A DNA stretch of 64,000 nucleotides from an uncultured Acidimicrobiales bacterium. GTDB lineage: Bacteria; Actinomycetota; Acidimicrobiia; Acidimicrobiales; Bin134. Position numbers and translations under genes: made by a program. The stretch spans positions 1,227,029 through 1,291,028 of the forward strand of contig OX638350.1 in NCBI GenBank assembly GCA_951813325.1. The letters are read 5' to 3'. Below, piece by piece: positions 8,382 through 16,743 of the stretch (positions are counted from its first letter, which is position 1; each line of letters begins with the position of its first letter). The notes under the pieces were generated by a model that worked only from the letters and a program-made list of their open reading frames with translations, searched no databases and was not told where the DNA came from.

Positions 8382-8451
8382 TAGGTCTTGAAGGGGTGGA
8401 GCTTGAGGGAGAATAGGCTGGAATGGAGAACAAGAGGATTTGGAGCAACAA

Positions 8452-8745
8452 ATGACAGCCGATGCCAAGAGACTGCTCGCCGACGAGGAGATAACCGCCG
8501 CCCTGGGAGATCTACCCGGTTGGGAGCGGCAGGGCGACAAGCTTGCCGCCACCTTCAACTTCTCCGATTTCTCTGAGGCCTTCGGCTTCATGTCCCGAGT
8601 GGCTCTGATCTCGGAGCGCCTGTTCCACCATCCTGAGTGGTCCAACGTCTGGTCAACCGTAGAGATCGCCATCACCAACCACGCCGCCGGCGGCCTCACC
8701 GATCTCGATTTGGAGTTCGCCCGCCGTGTCAACGCCCTGGTATGA
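8452..8745 (+). CDS. Pterin-4a-carbinolamine dehydratase (DCoH family)
   Basis: A 97-residue protein with the family signature 'FHHPEWSNVWSTVEIAITNH' followed by 'GGLTDLDLEFA'. It dehydrates 4a-hydroxytetrahydropterin to recycle the cofactor of pterin-dependent hydroxylases; in many bacteria the partner is not known. The ATG at 8452 is preferred over an upstream TTG at 8440, with GGAG six bases ahead. It lies 68 bases after MITE copy 1, so its original operon context may have changed. Confidence 0.92.
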   Translation: MTADAKRLLADEEITAALGDLPGWERQGDKLAATFNFSDFSEAFGFMSRVALISERLFHHPEWSNVWSTVEIAITNHAAGGLTDLDLEFARRVNALV

Positions 8746-8764
8746 ATCTGTCTGACCAAGCTGA

Positions 8765-10000
8765 TCAGGCCATTTGCCGGGAGTGGGGGCGTAGTCGCTG
8801 GGCTGGCTGCCAGGTTGTGGTGCCCGTGTCGGGGAATGGGTCGGGTGGGGGATGGGTCTTCCAGCGGCCGGTGTCGGGTTCTTGGGTGGTCTGCCAGCCG
8901 TCGTCGTGGATGTCGTGGTGGCAGTCGTTGCAGACAAGAACGAGGTTGGGGTAGTCGGTGGGACCGCCGTTTCTCCAGAATTTGACGTGGTGAGAGAAAC
9001 AACGGCTGGGCGGAGCACCGCAGCCGATGCAGACTTGGTCGCGGACCATGAGGGCGATGCGCTGGGCGTCGCTGGCGGTGCGCCGCTTCCGGCCAAGCCA
9101 GAGGTCTTGAGTCTTGGCATCGAACACCGCGGGGAAGATGTCGGCTTTGAGGGCCAGCCGAACCAGCTCTTCCATCGGTAGCGGGGTGCCGTCGGAGAGG
9201 CGGGCGTTGGCCAGTTCCCGGCTGGCGGCGTCGTAGTCGGCCACCAACACCAGCGCAATGCCCTTGGCTTTGCCCTTCTCCGGTTCCAAGATCAGCTCGG
9301 CCAGCGCATCGGCCCCACGTTGTTGGGGAGTGCGGCGGGCCTTGGGGTCTTCTTTGTTCCACAGATCGCGCTCTTTGGCGGCGACAACTGCGGCAATGTG
9401 CTCGCCGGCGACCGGGTCAAACTCGGCCGACCACACGAACATTCCGGTTTCGCGGCTCTTGAACATCCGCGAGGTGCGGCTTTGTTTTTGTCGTTCCAAG
9501 ATGGCCATGCCGTCGTCGCCAGATAGATCCTGTTGTTGGCGGCGTAGCGTCTTTTCAAACTCGTCGAAGTTCTGCTCTTTGGCCGCAGTTACAAGTGCTT
9601 CCTCGTCGATGGGCCCATCCGACGAGGCCCGGGCGATCAACCGGGCATGGTCCTGGGGGATGTCGCCGGCGGCCAAGGCCTCAGATGTGGCCTCCAACGC
9701 GGCCAGCCGTTCCGCGGACTTGACGTCGTGGCGGGCCGCCCGCTTGGAGGATTGCAGCTCCTCTCGGACTATCCGCTCCGCGGCGACCGCATCGTGCTGG
9801 CACGCTATCTCGGCCACAGCCTGGGACTTCATCGCCGCCAATTTCGATTCGGCCCGCCCGATCAAACTGATCCGCGTCCGCAGTCGCTCTTCCGACTGGC
9901 CGGCCACATCCACCGCCTCGATACACACCGAAGCCCCGCAACCGCTCTCAACGGTGTGCTGGGCCTCGGTGTCATCGGCGTACGGAGGTGGAAATTCCAT
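8765..10000 (-). CDS. DUF222/HNH endonuclease family protein
   Basis: About 411 residues starting at the ATG at 10000; a TTG at 10030 is a longer alternative. The N-terminal two-thirds is a helical DUF222 (13E12-repeat-type) domain rich in Ala, Arg and Glu. The C-terminus is an HNH nuclease: 'CIGCGAPPSRCFSHHVKFW' and 'NLVLVCNDCHHDIHDDGW'. Such genes are common, often multicopy and repeat-like in actinobacteria, and their biological role is not settled. The gene is convergent with the pterin dehydratase and has an AT-rich upstream region that may hold its promoter. Confidence 0.88.
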   Translation of the reverse strand: MEFPPPYADDTEAQHTVESGCGASVCIEAVDVAGQSEERLRTRISLIGRAESKLAAMKSQAVAEIACQHDAVAAERIVREELQSSKRAARHDVKSAERLAALEATSEALAAGDIPQDHARLIARASSDGPIDEEALVTAAKEQNFDEFEKTLRRQQQDLSGDDGMAILERQKQSRTSRMFKSRETGMFVWSAEFDPVAGEHIAAVVAAKERDLWNKEDPKARRTPQQRGADALAELILEPEKGKAKGIALVLVADYDAASRELANARLSDGTPLPMEELVRLALKADIFPAVFDAKTQDLWLGRKRRTASDAQRIALMVRDQVCIGCGAPPSRCFSHHVKFWRNGGPTDYPNLVLVCNDCHHDIHDDGWQTTQEPDTGRWKTHPPPDPFPDTGTTTWQPAQRLRPHSRQMA

Positions 10001-10760
10001 GCCTGTAAGAATACCAGCCGTCTGTGACAATAACCCTTGAATATCTCAAAAAAAATAGAAAATTATTGAAAATAATGAAATAACAATCACAGTAATCACA
10101 ACAACCCCAGAAGTAGCACCTACATGGGACTTTGTCAGACCCTCGATGACCCAGGCGGCTGGCAAGCTGGGCCAGCAGTGGTGTCGGCAAGACGATTTTT
10201 GCAAGAGAGCTGCGTACGCCGCGCCAACTTGCTGACTTAGCCATTGGGACTATTTGAATCTGGAAGTCTCTGGCTTCAAGATCCTTCAGTAGGTTGACAT
10301 CGTCGATCTCCACGACAACGACGATTTGGGCATCGCCTCGGCCAGCAGCGGCTGATTGTGCAAGGTCGGGCGCGACTCCTCTTCGAGGGCCGCCAATCTG
10401 ATCGACAACGCAGGTGGGCCCACCGGGGTCATAGATCGGCGGTTCGATTCCGGGAGATCCGATGGCGTAGTTACCGTCGTGGTCGCAGACTGCCAGCGCG
10501 CCGGGAATCCCGGGATCGAACGCGACCCCTCCGAATGTGTGGGAAGGCGCATCAGGTCTCTGCTCGGGGATGGCCGGAGCTTCCCCGATCTCGGGAAGCG
10601 AAGGGTCGTTTTCGAGGGGCTTGCTCCAATACATTGAGATCGGTGCCAGCCCAACAGTAGAGAATGCGTCATGACGGTCGGCATTGGGGAGAGATACACA
10701 CGTAACCCACGAGACCGAGTCCAGATTGGCGATGAGAAGTTTGGCAGCCTCTCCCCACAG
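10001..10760 (-). other. Gene-poor, degraded stretch with an AT-rich segment
   Basis: No convincing gene is seen in these 760 bases. About 100 bases at 10030-10130 are strikingly AT-rich for this genome and contain A/T runs and the short palindrome ATTATT-GAA-AATAAT. A minus-strand open frame (9972-10634) has plausible amino-acid use in its first two-thirds but ends in low-complexity Cys/Phe-rich sequence through the AT-rich part. The same frame continues upstream to the TAA that truncates the SRPBCC fragment at 10761. I read it as decayed or non-coding DNA, possibly also carrying the promoter of the DUF222 gene. Confidence 0.45.
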
Positions 10761-11030
10761 TTAACGAGCGGGCTGGCGCGGGGCCCCGGTGAACGTCAGA
10801 TCTGTCCAGCGACGAAGCACAAAATCCTGTCGGTCTGGCGCTGGTGGCAAGCCCTTGAGCTTTCCCCAAATCTTGACCGATCCCCGTCCGTCGCTATCTG
10901 GACCATCGACAGAGATCACCCGGGCGATCTTGAGATCGACTTGGCGGTACTGATGCAAGTCGAGCACGAATTCCAACACTTCTTGGGGGCTTGCCTCCAC
11001 GATGACCGCTGCCTGGGCGGTGATGGACAT
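10761..11030 (-). pseudogene. Truncated SRPBCC (polyketide cyclase/START-like) protein
   Basis: ATG start at 11030, 89 codons to a TAA. The sequence 'SITAQAAVIVEASPQEVLEFVLD' followed by 'WGKLKGLPP' and 'DLTFTGAP' fits the N-terminal half of actinobacterial SRPBCC proteins, which are normally about 140-160 residues. The second half of the fold is missing. The frame after the stop does not look like the missing part. Its start lies within the tail of the broken TetR gene. Probably a deletion remnant. Confidence 0.5.
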
Positions 11031-11373
11031 GCCTTGACCGTAGCCGGACTCGGCGCAATTGAAATGCGAGGGCCCAGTTCAGCCAAAGGATCAGATAGAA
11101 GGGAGCGAGGATGGCGGGCTTGAGTGCTCGTTGCCGACAGTGGCGAAGCCGATCTGCGGCCTCGGCATCTGGTGGAGGAGTGACCAACTCCATGCCTTGG
11201 TCGCCAGCCTGCTGCAAGGCCGCGCAGATGGGGGATGTCTTGTTGTGGAAGTGGCAGTTGGCCCGGCCCACGGCGACGCCGGCCTCGCGGGACACGGCGT
11301 GCCTGCTGATCCCGGCGATGCCCTCGCAGGCCAGAATGGCGAGGCTGGCGTCCACAATTCGCTCATCGGCCAT
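10894..11373 (-). pseudogene. TetR-family regulator with a damaged C-terminus
   Basis: From ATG 11373 the first roughly 105 residues look like a TetR regulator. The DNA-binding helix-turn-helix is present ('ISRHAVSREAGVAVGRANCHFHNKTS'-like region), followed by part of the ligand domain ('LAPFYLILWLNWALAF'). After that the frame becomes Arg/His/Pro-rich out-of-frame sequence overlapping the SRPBCC start. The usual ligand-binding and dimer helices are therefore lost. It lies 20 bases downstream of the SDR gene in the same direction. It may once have controlled the operon from the palindrome at 13353-13368. Confidence 0.6.
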
Positions 11374-11393
11374 AGTCAAGGCCTCGGCCACGT

Positions 11394-12161
11394 TCAGAAC
11401 CTCATTTGTTGAATCTGAGCGGAGAGTCCTCCGTCGAGCACCCACAACTGGCCGGTGGCGTAGCGGGCCTCGTCGGAGACGAGCCAGTGGACGAGGTTGG
11501 CCATGTCGGTGGGGGTGCCAATGGTGTCCAGCGGGTGGATTCGCTCGGCTTCGGTGCGGGCAACGGCCGAGTCGACGCCATCGGGGTAGAACTGGTCGAG
11601 CATCGGGGTGTCGATGTATCCGGGGCAGATCGCGTTGACTCGGATGCCCTCGGGTCCGTGGTCACAGGCCATCGCTCGAGTGAGGGCGTGCACGGCGCCC
11701 TTTGTGGCGCAATAGGCGGCCAGCTTGGGATCGGCGATGAAGCCGTCGTAGGAGCCGAAATTCACAATCGACGCGTGGGCCGACTGGCGAAGCAGCGGCA
11801 GCGAGTGCTTCGAGGTGAGGAACGTACCGGTCACGTTGATGGCGAAGATGTGATTCCATTCTTCGAGCGTGGTGTCTTCGACCGTCTTCTCGATCTCGAG
11901 GCCGGCGGCGTTGACGACGATGTCGAGGCGGCCTTGTGCGGCCTCGATGGCGGCTATACCGGCGGTTACTTCGTCCTCAGAGGTGACGTCGAACCGGAGA
12001 AATTCTCCGGCCGCGGGCTCGCTGCCGATCGCTTCGCCGTCGCTGAGACCGGCCGCGTAGACATGGGCGCCTTCGTCGACGAATCGCCGGCACACAGCCC
12101 GCCCGGCACCGCCCCGACCGCCGGTCACCAAGGCGACCCGTCCTTCCAGCGTCCCAGTCAT
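11394..12161 (-). CDS. Short-chain dehydrogenase/reductase (SDR)
   Basis: A 255-residue classical SDR. It has a nucleotide-binding turn 'VTGGRGGAGRAV', the 'NAAG' motif, an active-site Ser in 'IVNFGSYDG' and the Tyr/Lys pair in 'YCATK'. The C-terminal 'LWVLDGG' is typical of the family. ATG 12161 overlaps the stop of the Rieske oxygenase gene (ATGA), so the two are co-translated and probably act in one pathway, for example oxidation of an alcohol formed by the oxygenase. Substrate is unknown. Confidence 0.9.
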   Translation of the reverse strand: MTGTLEGRVALVTGGRGGAGRAVCRRFVDEGAHVYAAGLSDGEAIGSEPAAGEFLRFDVTSEDEVTAGIAAIEAAQGRLDIVVNAAGLEIEKTVEDTTLEEWNHIFAINVTGTFLTSKHSLPLLRQSAHASIVNFGSYDGFIADPKLAAYCATKGAVHALTRAMACDHGPEGIRVNAICPGYIDTPMLDQFYPDGVDSAVARTEAERIHPLDTIGTPTDMANLVHWLVSDEARYATGQLWVLDGGLSAQIQQMRF

Positions 12162-13285
12162 GTTGCGGCGCCGTTGTAGGCGTCGAGGACGAGTCCGTGG
12201 AAATGGTGGACGGCGTGTTCTGAGAGACCCGACCCGCTGGGGTCGTTGACAATGCGGCCCTGGTAGAACGCCGGGGTCGACATTCCTCGCTGCACGCTCT
12301 CGACCAGGCCGATGTCTTCGACTTGGAGAACCTCGTCGAGATACCGGATGGACTCGATCTCGGCCTCGTTGGGCTCGGGGGTCTCGAGGAAGATGTCGTA
12401 GGTCTCGTAGGTGAGGTCGGGGGCCGCGGGGATGATCTTCAAGACGATGAAATTGCCTCGGCCCGGGTACCGCATCATGCAGGTGTTGGGCCACAGCCAC
12501 CAGACCGCGTGGTCGGTGACGGTGGCCTCGCTCACGTTGTACGCGGTGTTCTCGGTCTTGCCCGCCTCGGCCAAGTGACTCGAGTAGATACCGTGAGTCG
12601 TGACCTGATAGGTGTCCATGTCGACGAGCGACACGAAGTCCCTGTGGGCGACGGGGCAGTGGTAGCACTCGAGGAAGTTGTCCACGACGTTCTTCCAGTT
12701 GCTCCGGATCTTGTACGTGAGCCGATGAGCGAACGTGAGCTGTTCGACGTCTGGGGCCCAACGGGCGATCTCGGCGCCGAAGTCGCCCGACTGGTGCTGA
12801 AGCGATGCCGCCTCCGGGTCGAGGTTGACGAATACGAATCCGCCGAATTCGGTGATCTGCACTTGATCGAGGCAGATGTCACCGGGTTCGAAGTCGACGA
12901 GGCGGTTTGTATGGCGAGCAGCCATGAGCCGACCGGACAGGTCGTAGGACCACGCGTGATATGGGCAAACCAGATTCTTCAGCTGGCCCTCACCCTGGAC
13001 GAGTTCGTGGGCCCGGTGCTGGCACACGTTATAGAACGCCCGAAGCTCGCCGTGGTGGTCGCGAATGGCGACGATCGGCAGGTCAGCGACGGAGTCGGCC
13101 ACAAAGCTGCCCGGCTGGCGGAGCTTCTCCCCATGGCAGATCCACTGCCAGGTCCGGCCGACAATGGCAGTTTGGTCAGCGGAGAACCACCGCTGTTTTG
13201 TGTAGGCATCGCTGTGAAGCGAGAGCGACGCGCCGGGATCGGGGTGCCACCCCTGTCGGATGTCGACGGCGGATTGTGCCTTCAT
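12158..13285 (-). CDS. Rieske non-heme iron oxygenase, alpha subunit
   Basis: A 375-residue aromatic-ring-hydroxylating-type oxygenase. The Rieske domain has 'VCQHRAHEL' (C-x-H) and 'CPYHAWSYD' (C-x2-H). The catalytic domain shows 'NWKNVVDNFLECYHCPVAH', which holds the bridging acid and two iron-binding histidines. Overall it resembles the quaternary-amine group (choline, carnitine, stachydrine and glycine-betaine oxygenases), but the substrate cannot be fixed from sequence. No reductase gene lies beside it. First gene of an operon with the SDR, behind a TetR-like operator at 13353. Confidence 0.9.
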   Translation of the reverse strand: MKAQSAVDIRQGWHPDPGASLSLHSDAYTKQRWFSADQTAIVGRTWQWICHGEKLRQPGSFVADSVADLPIVAIRDHHGELRAFYNVCQHRAHELVQGEGQLKNLVCPYHAWSYDLSGRLMAARHTNRLVDFEPGDICLDQVQITEFGGFVFVNLDPEAASLQHQSGDFGAEIARWAPDVEQLTFAHRLTYKIRSNWKNVVDNFLECYHCPVAHRDFVSLVDMDTYQVTTHGIYSSHLAEAGKTENTAYNVSEATVTDHAVWWLWPNTCMMRYPGRGNFIVLKIIPAAPDLTYETYDIFLETPEPNEAEIESIRYLDEVLQVEDIGLVESVQRGMSTPAFYQGRIVNDPSGSGLSEHAVHHFHGLVLDAYNGAAT

Positions 13286-13352
13286 GGGTAGTCTCTTCTG
13301 ACCACAAGACGACGCGGGAGCACAGCCTCCACCATGTGGAACCTAACCATGC

Positions 13353-13368
13353 TTGAACGCCCGTTCAA
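13353..13368. promoter_or_regulatory. TetR-type operator palindrome
   Basis: A perfect 16-bp dyad TTGAACG-CC-CGTTCAA lies 67 bases upstream of the Rieske oxygenase start. Its size and symmetry match operators of many TetR/AcrR regulators. A TetR gene, now damaged, sits at the end of the same operon. Whether the site belongs to that regulator is inference. Confidence 0.65.
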
Positions 13369-13406
13369 CCAAGACGGCAGGTCGGCGACGCTGCGAGGTC
13401 GGTAGC

Positions 13407-13880
13407 TCAGGCGGTGGCCTGGGCTTCTTCGAGGGCTTGGGTGAGGGTGTGCCAGGACAAGGTGGCGCACTTGATTCTCACGGGGAACTTGACTACCCCC
13501 TTGAGGGCTTCGAGGTCGCCCAGCTTGATGTCGGCGCCGTTGCCGCTCATGGGGGAGAGGTCGTCGGCGGGGTCGGGCTCGATCGACATCATGGCCTTGA
13601 ACGCCCGGTTGAGCTGGCGCAGTTCCTCGGTGGTGCGGCCCTTCACCGTTGCCGACATCATCGATGCGGAGGCCTGGCTGATCGAGCAGCCCTGGCCACC
13701 GACTTTGATGTCGTCGATGATCCCATCGGCCAGCTGCACATAGACGATGACCTCGTCGCCGCACAGGGGGTTGAAACCCTCGGCCCGGACCGCGGGCGGG
13801 GTGTCCAGCTCTCCCCGGTTGCGGGGATTGCGGTAGTGGTCGAGGATGACCTCGCGATAGAGGTCTTCAAGGTCAGGCAT
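13407..13880 (-). CDS. sufU: Iron-sulfur cluster assembly sulfur acceptor SufU
   Basis: SufU takes the persulfide from SufS and passes sulfur to the SufBCD scaffold. The 157-residue protein has the three conserved cysteines and nearby Asp: 'NPLCGDEV', 'GGQGCSISQAS' and 'IKCATLSWHTL'. The insert 'MSIEPDPADDLSP' between the second and third Cys blocks is the feature that separates SufU from IscU. Last gene of sufC2-sufS-sufU, 52 bases after sufS. Confidence 0.94.
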   Translation of the reverse strand: MPDLEDLYREVILDHYRNPRNRGELDTPPAVRAEGFNPLCGDEVIVYVQLADGIIDDIKVGGQGCSISQASASMMSATVKGRTTEELRQLNRAFKAMMSIEPDPADDLSPMSGNGADIKLGDLEALKGVVKFPVRIKCATLSWHTLTQALEEAQATA

Positions 13881-13932
13881 GGCCGCGGTTCACCAGTTTA
13901 CGAACGAAGTCTCCGTTATATGCAGTCATTCT

Positions 13933-15165
13933 TCACTCAATGAAGAAAGCGTCGGCATCACCGAGCGCATCAGCCAGTGCATCCACATCGGACTCGTCGT
14001 TGTACACGTACATCGAGGCCCTGCTGGTGGCGGTGCAGCCCAGCACCCGCATGAGCGGCTTGGCGCAGTGGTGGCCGGCCCTCACGCACACTCCGGAGCG
14101 GTCCAGCACCTGGGCCACATCGTGGGGGTGGATCCCCTTGTACTCGAACGAAAGCACCCCGCCCCGTTCAGCCGGCTCGGTCGGCCCGTGGATGGTGATG
14201 TCGTCTCCGTAGCGCAGAGTCAGCGTCCGCAGGGCGTAGCCGGTGAGGGCCACTTCGTGCTCCCGCACCTGCTCCATGCCCAGACCGGTCAGATAGTCCA
14301 CGGCGGCCCCCAGCCCCACTGCCTCGGCGATGGGAGGGGTGCCGGCCTCGAATTTCCACGGGACCTCAGCGGTGCTGAACCCCTCTTTGGTCACGTTCTG
14401 GATCATTTCGCCTCCGCCGAGAAACGGCGGCATGGTCTCCAGCAGCTCAGACTTGGCCCACAGCACCCCGATCCCGGTGGGACCGCACATCTTGTGACCG
14501 GTGAAGGCCACGAAGTCGGCCCCCATCTCCACCACGTCGGTGGGCAGGTGGGGGGTGTACTGGCTGGCGTCCACCATCATCAGCGCTCCCACCTGGTGGG
14601 CGGCGTCGGCTAGCTGCCGGATGGGGTTGATGGTGCCCAGCACGTTGGACACTGCGGCCACGCTCAGCAGCCGGGCCCCGTCGAGCAGCCGGTCGAGGTC
14701 GGTCAGGTCTAGATGGCCGTTGGCGTCGATGGGGATCCAGCGCAGCTCAATGCCCTGCTCGGCGGTCAGCATGTGCCAGGGAACGATGTTGGCGTGGTGC
14801 TCCAACTCGGTGATCACCACCGGGTCACCCGGCCCCAGATTGGCCCGGCCCCAGGTTCGGGCCACCAGGTTGATGGCCTCGGTGGCGTTCTTAGCGAATA
14901 TGACCTCAGAGTCCCGAGAGGCTCCGATGAATTGGGCGACTTTGTTCCGAGCCACCTCCATCGCCTCGGTGGCCTCTACCGCCAGTTGGTAGGAGCCCCG
15001 GTGGACGTTGGAGTTGTAGCGCTCGTAATAGTCGGTTATGGCATCGATCACCGCTCTGGGCTTGTGGGAGCTGGCGGCCGAATCGAGGTACACCAGGCGG
15101 CGGCCGTGCACCTGCCGGCACATGATCGGGAAATCAGTGCGGATAGAAGCTGGGTCTAGCGCCAT
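13933..15165 (-). CDS. sufS: Cysteine desulfurase SufS
   Basis: PLP enzyme that removes sulfur from cysteine for Fe-S assembly. 410 residues, group II. The PLP-lysine lies in 'FTGHKMCGPTG' and the active-site Cys in 'VRAGHHCAKPLM'. The N-terminus 'RTDFPIM' and 'YLDSAASSHKP' are typical. The ATG at 15165 overlaps the last 10 bases of sufC2 (ATGGCGCTAG), the same overlap geometry seen at the damaged end of sufC1. Confidence 0.96.
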   Translation of the reverse strand: MALDPASIRTDFPIMCRQVHGRRLVYLDSAASSHKPRAVIDAITDYYERYNSNVHRGSYQLAVEATEAMEVARNKVAQFIGASRDSEVIFAKNATEAINLVARTWGRANLGPGDPVVITELEHHANIVPWHMLTAEQGIELRWIPIDANGHLDLTDLDRLLDGARLLSVAAVSNVLGTINPIRQLADAAHQVGALMMVDASQYTPHLPTDVVEMGADFVAFTGHKMCGPTGIGVLWAKSELLETMPPFLGGGEMIQNVTKEGFSTAEVPWKFEAGTPPIAEAVGLGAAVDYLTGLGMEQVREHEVALTGYALRTLTLRYGDDITIHGPTEPAERGGVLSFEYKGIHPHDVAQVLDRSGVCVRAGHHCAKPLMRVLGCTATSRASMYVYNDESDVDALADALGDADAFFIE

Positions 15166-15914
15166 GCTTCGTACCCGTCGGCGTCCAATTGGGCGGCCAA
15201 CTCGAATCCACCGCTGGCCGCGATCTTCCCGTTCACCAGGATGTGGACATGGTCGGGCTTCATATGGTCGAGCAGGCGGCGGAAGTGGGTGATGGCCAGC
15301 ACCCCCATCTCCGGGCGGGTGGTCCGCACCTCCTGCACCCCGCGGGCCACGATCTTGAGGGCGTCAATGTCCAGGCCGGAGTCGGTCTCGTCCAAGATGG
15401 CCATCTCCGGTTCCAGAATGGCCAGCTGGAGCACCTCGTTGCGCTTCTTCTCGCCCCCGGAGAACCCGTCATTCAAATAGCGGTCGGCGAACGAGGGATC
15501 CATGTCGAACCGCTCCATCCACTCCATCACGGCCAATCGAAGTTCTAGGATCGACAGGTCGATACCCATGCGGGCCGACAGAGCTTGGCGCAGGAAGTTC
15601 ATCACCGACACGCCGGGAAACTCCTGGGGGTATTGGAAGGCCAAGAACAGGCCTGCTTTGCCTCGCACGTCGGCAGGCCAGTCGGTGATGTCGTCGCCCC
15701 GGAATCGGATGCGCCCCCCGGTCACCTCGTAATCGGGGTTGGCCAATAGTGTGCTGGCCAGGGTGGATTTCCCCGAGCCGTTGGGCCCCATGAGGGCGTG
15801 GACTTCGCCCGCCTGCACGGTGAGGTCGATGCCCGACAGAATCGGGATGCCGTCTTCAGCCGTCGCGACGTGCAGGTTTTCGACTTCGAACAGCGGGGCC
15901 TCGGGGTGGCTCAC
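15156..15914 (-). CDS. sufC: SufC ATPase, canonical copy (sufC2)
   Basis: A 252-residue ABC ATPase closely fitting the SufC norm: Walker A 'GPNGSGKST', Q-loop 'AFQYPQEFPG', signature 'FSGGEKKRNE', Walker B 'MAILDETDSGLD' and H-loop 'AITHFRRLL'. It heads the minus-strand unit sufC2-sufS-sufU. With sufC1 the window encodes two SufC proteins but one SufB and one SufD, so either the two compete for the same scaffold or one has a separate partner. Confidence 0.95.
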   Translation of the reverse strand: MSHPEAPLFEVENLHVATAEDGIPILSGIDLTVQAGEVHALMGPNGSGKSTLASTLLANPDYEVTGGRIRFRGDDITDWPADVRGKAGLFLAFQYPQEFPGVSVMNFLRQALSARMGIDLSILELRLAVMEWMERFDMDPSFADRYLNDGFSGGEKKRNEVLQLAILEPEMAILDETDSGLDIDALKIVARGVQEVRTTRPEMGVLAITHFRRLLDHMKPDHVHILVNGKIAASGGFELAAQLDADGYEAWR

Positions 15915-15977
15915 AAAGCCAGTCTACGCCGGGAAAGTGACAGTCCCTATCACCGGACAACGGGGCTATGGGCCCGC

Positions 15978-16586
15978 CTACCACCCCCGGTCAATCCACT
16001 CCTGGAGATGAGGGGTCTCGTCGCCGATGGTGGTCTGGTCGCCATGGCCGGGCAGTACCACGGTGTCGGCTTGCAGCGGGGAGAAAATCCGCTGCTCGAT
16101 AGAAGAGATAATGGTGTCAAAGTCGCCGCCCTCGAATCCGGTGGCGCCGGGGCCGCCGGGGAAGAGAGTGTCGCCGGAGAACAAGAGGGGGGAGCCCTCC
16201 ATGCGGAACGACATGGATCCCGGAGTGTGGCCAGGCGTATGGATGCAGTGCAGGCGGAGCCGACCCACCTCGATCACCGACTCGTCCTCAAGCAGGTAGT
16301 CGTAGGAGTCGAGCATGGCGGCATCCTCTGCGGTGACTCCCACCTCGTAGCCGGCGTTGCGCACCGCGGGGATGGCTTGGATGTGGTCCCAGTGCCCGTG
16401 AGTTTCCAGAACAGTGCGGACGCCCAGGGAAGTGCACAGCTCCAACAGGCGTTCGTGCTCGTTGGCTGCGTCGATCAGTACCGCATCACCGGTCTGGCGG
16501 CAGCGGACGATGAACACGTTGTTGTCCATCGGTCCCACCACCACTTTGTGGATCTCGACCTGGGTGTCTTGCCAGTGCAGGGTCAT
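15978..16586 (-). CDS. Metallo-beta-lactamase-fold hydrolase (glyoxalase II-like)
   Basis: ATG at 16586 is preferred over one at 16640 because the shorter protein (202 residues) begins where the fold begins. Metal motif 'THGHWDHI' (H-x-H-x-D-H), further His in 'HTPGHTPGSM', Asp in 'FSGDTLF' and C-terminal 'LPGHGDQTTIG'. The family hydrolyses thioesters or sulfur compounds. It is close to sufC2 but separated by 60 bases and in the same direction, so a link to sulfur handling is possible but unproven. Confidence 0.85.
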   Translation of the reverse strand: MTLHWQDTQVEIHKVVVGPMDNNVFIVRCRQTGDAVLIDAANEHERLLELCTSLGVRTVLETHGHWDHIQAIPAVRNAGYEVGVTAEDAAMLDSYDYLLEDESVIEVGRLRLHCIHTPGHTPGSMSFRMEGSPLLFSGDTLFPGGPGATGFEGGDFDTIISSIEQRIFSPLQADTVVLPGHGDQTTIGDETPHLQEWIDRGW

Positions 16587-16743
16587 GGCAGCTCTTTTCG
16601 CTCTCGTGCTCCCGTTGAGGATTTGATTGTGCCCCATCAATCGACTCAGTGACAGGTCATCAGCTACGAGGTCGGCGAGTCAATCGTCTTAACAGAGTGT
16701 TCGGGCATGGCTAGTCGAACCGCCATCTAGTAGAAAAAGGGCC

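Noticed and set aside
8385..8451. Decayed sufS remains after MITE copy 1
   Set aside because: The 13 codons after the restored CTAG (MALGLEG...) do not resemble SufS beyond MAL, and no further similarity is visible.
9972..10634. 220-codon minus-strand ORF as a real gene
   Set aside because: Its C-terminal third is translated AT-rich DNA with Cys/Phe runs, there is no ribosome binding site, and it overlaps the DUF222 gene start; kept only as part of the degraded region.
12323..13291. 322-codon plus-strand open frame opposite the Rieske oxygenase
   Set aside because: Val/Glu-rich antisense shadow; Rieske and iron-site motifs confirm the minus-strand gene.
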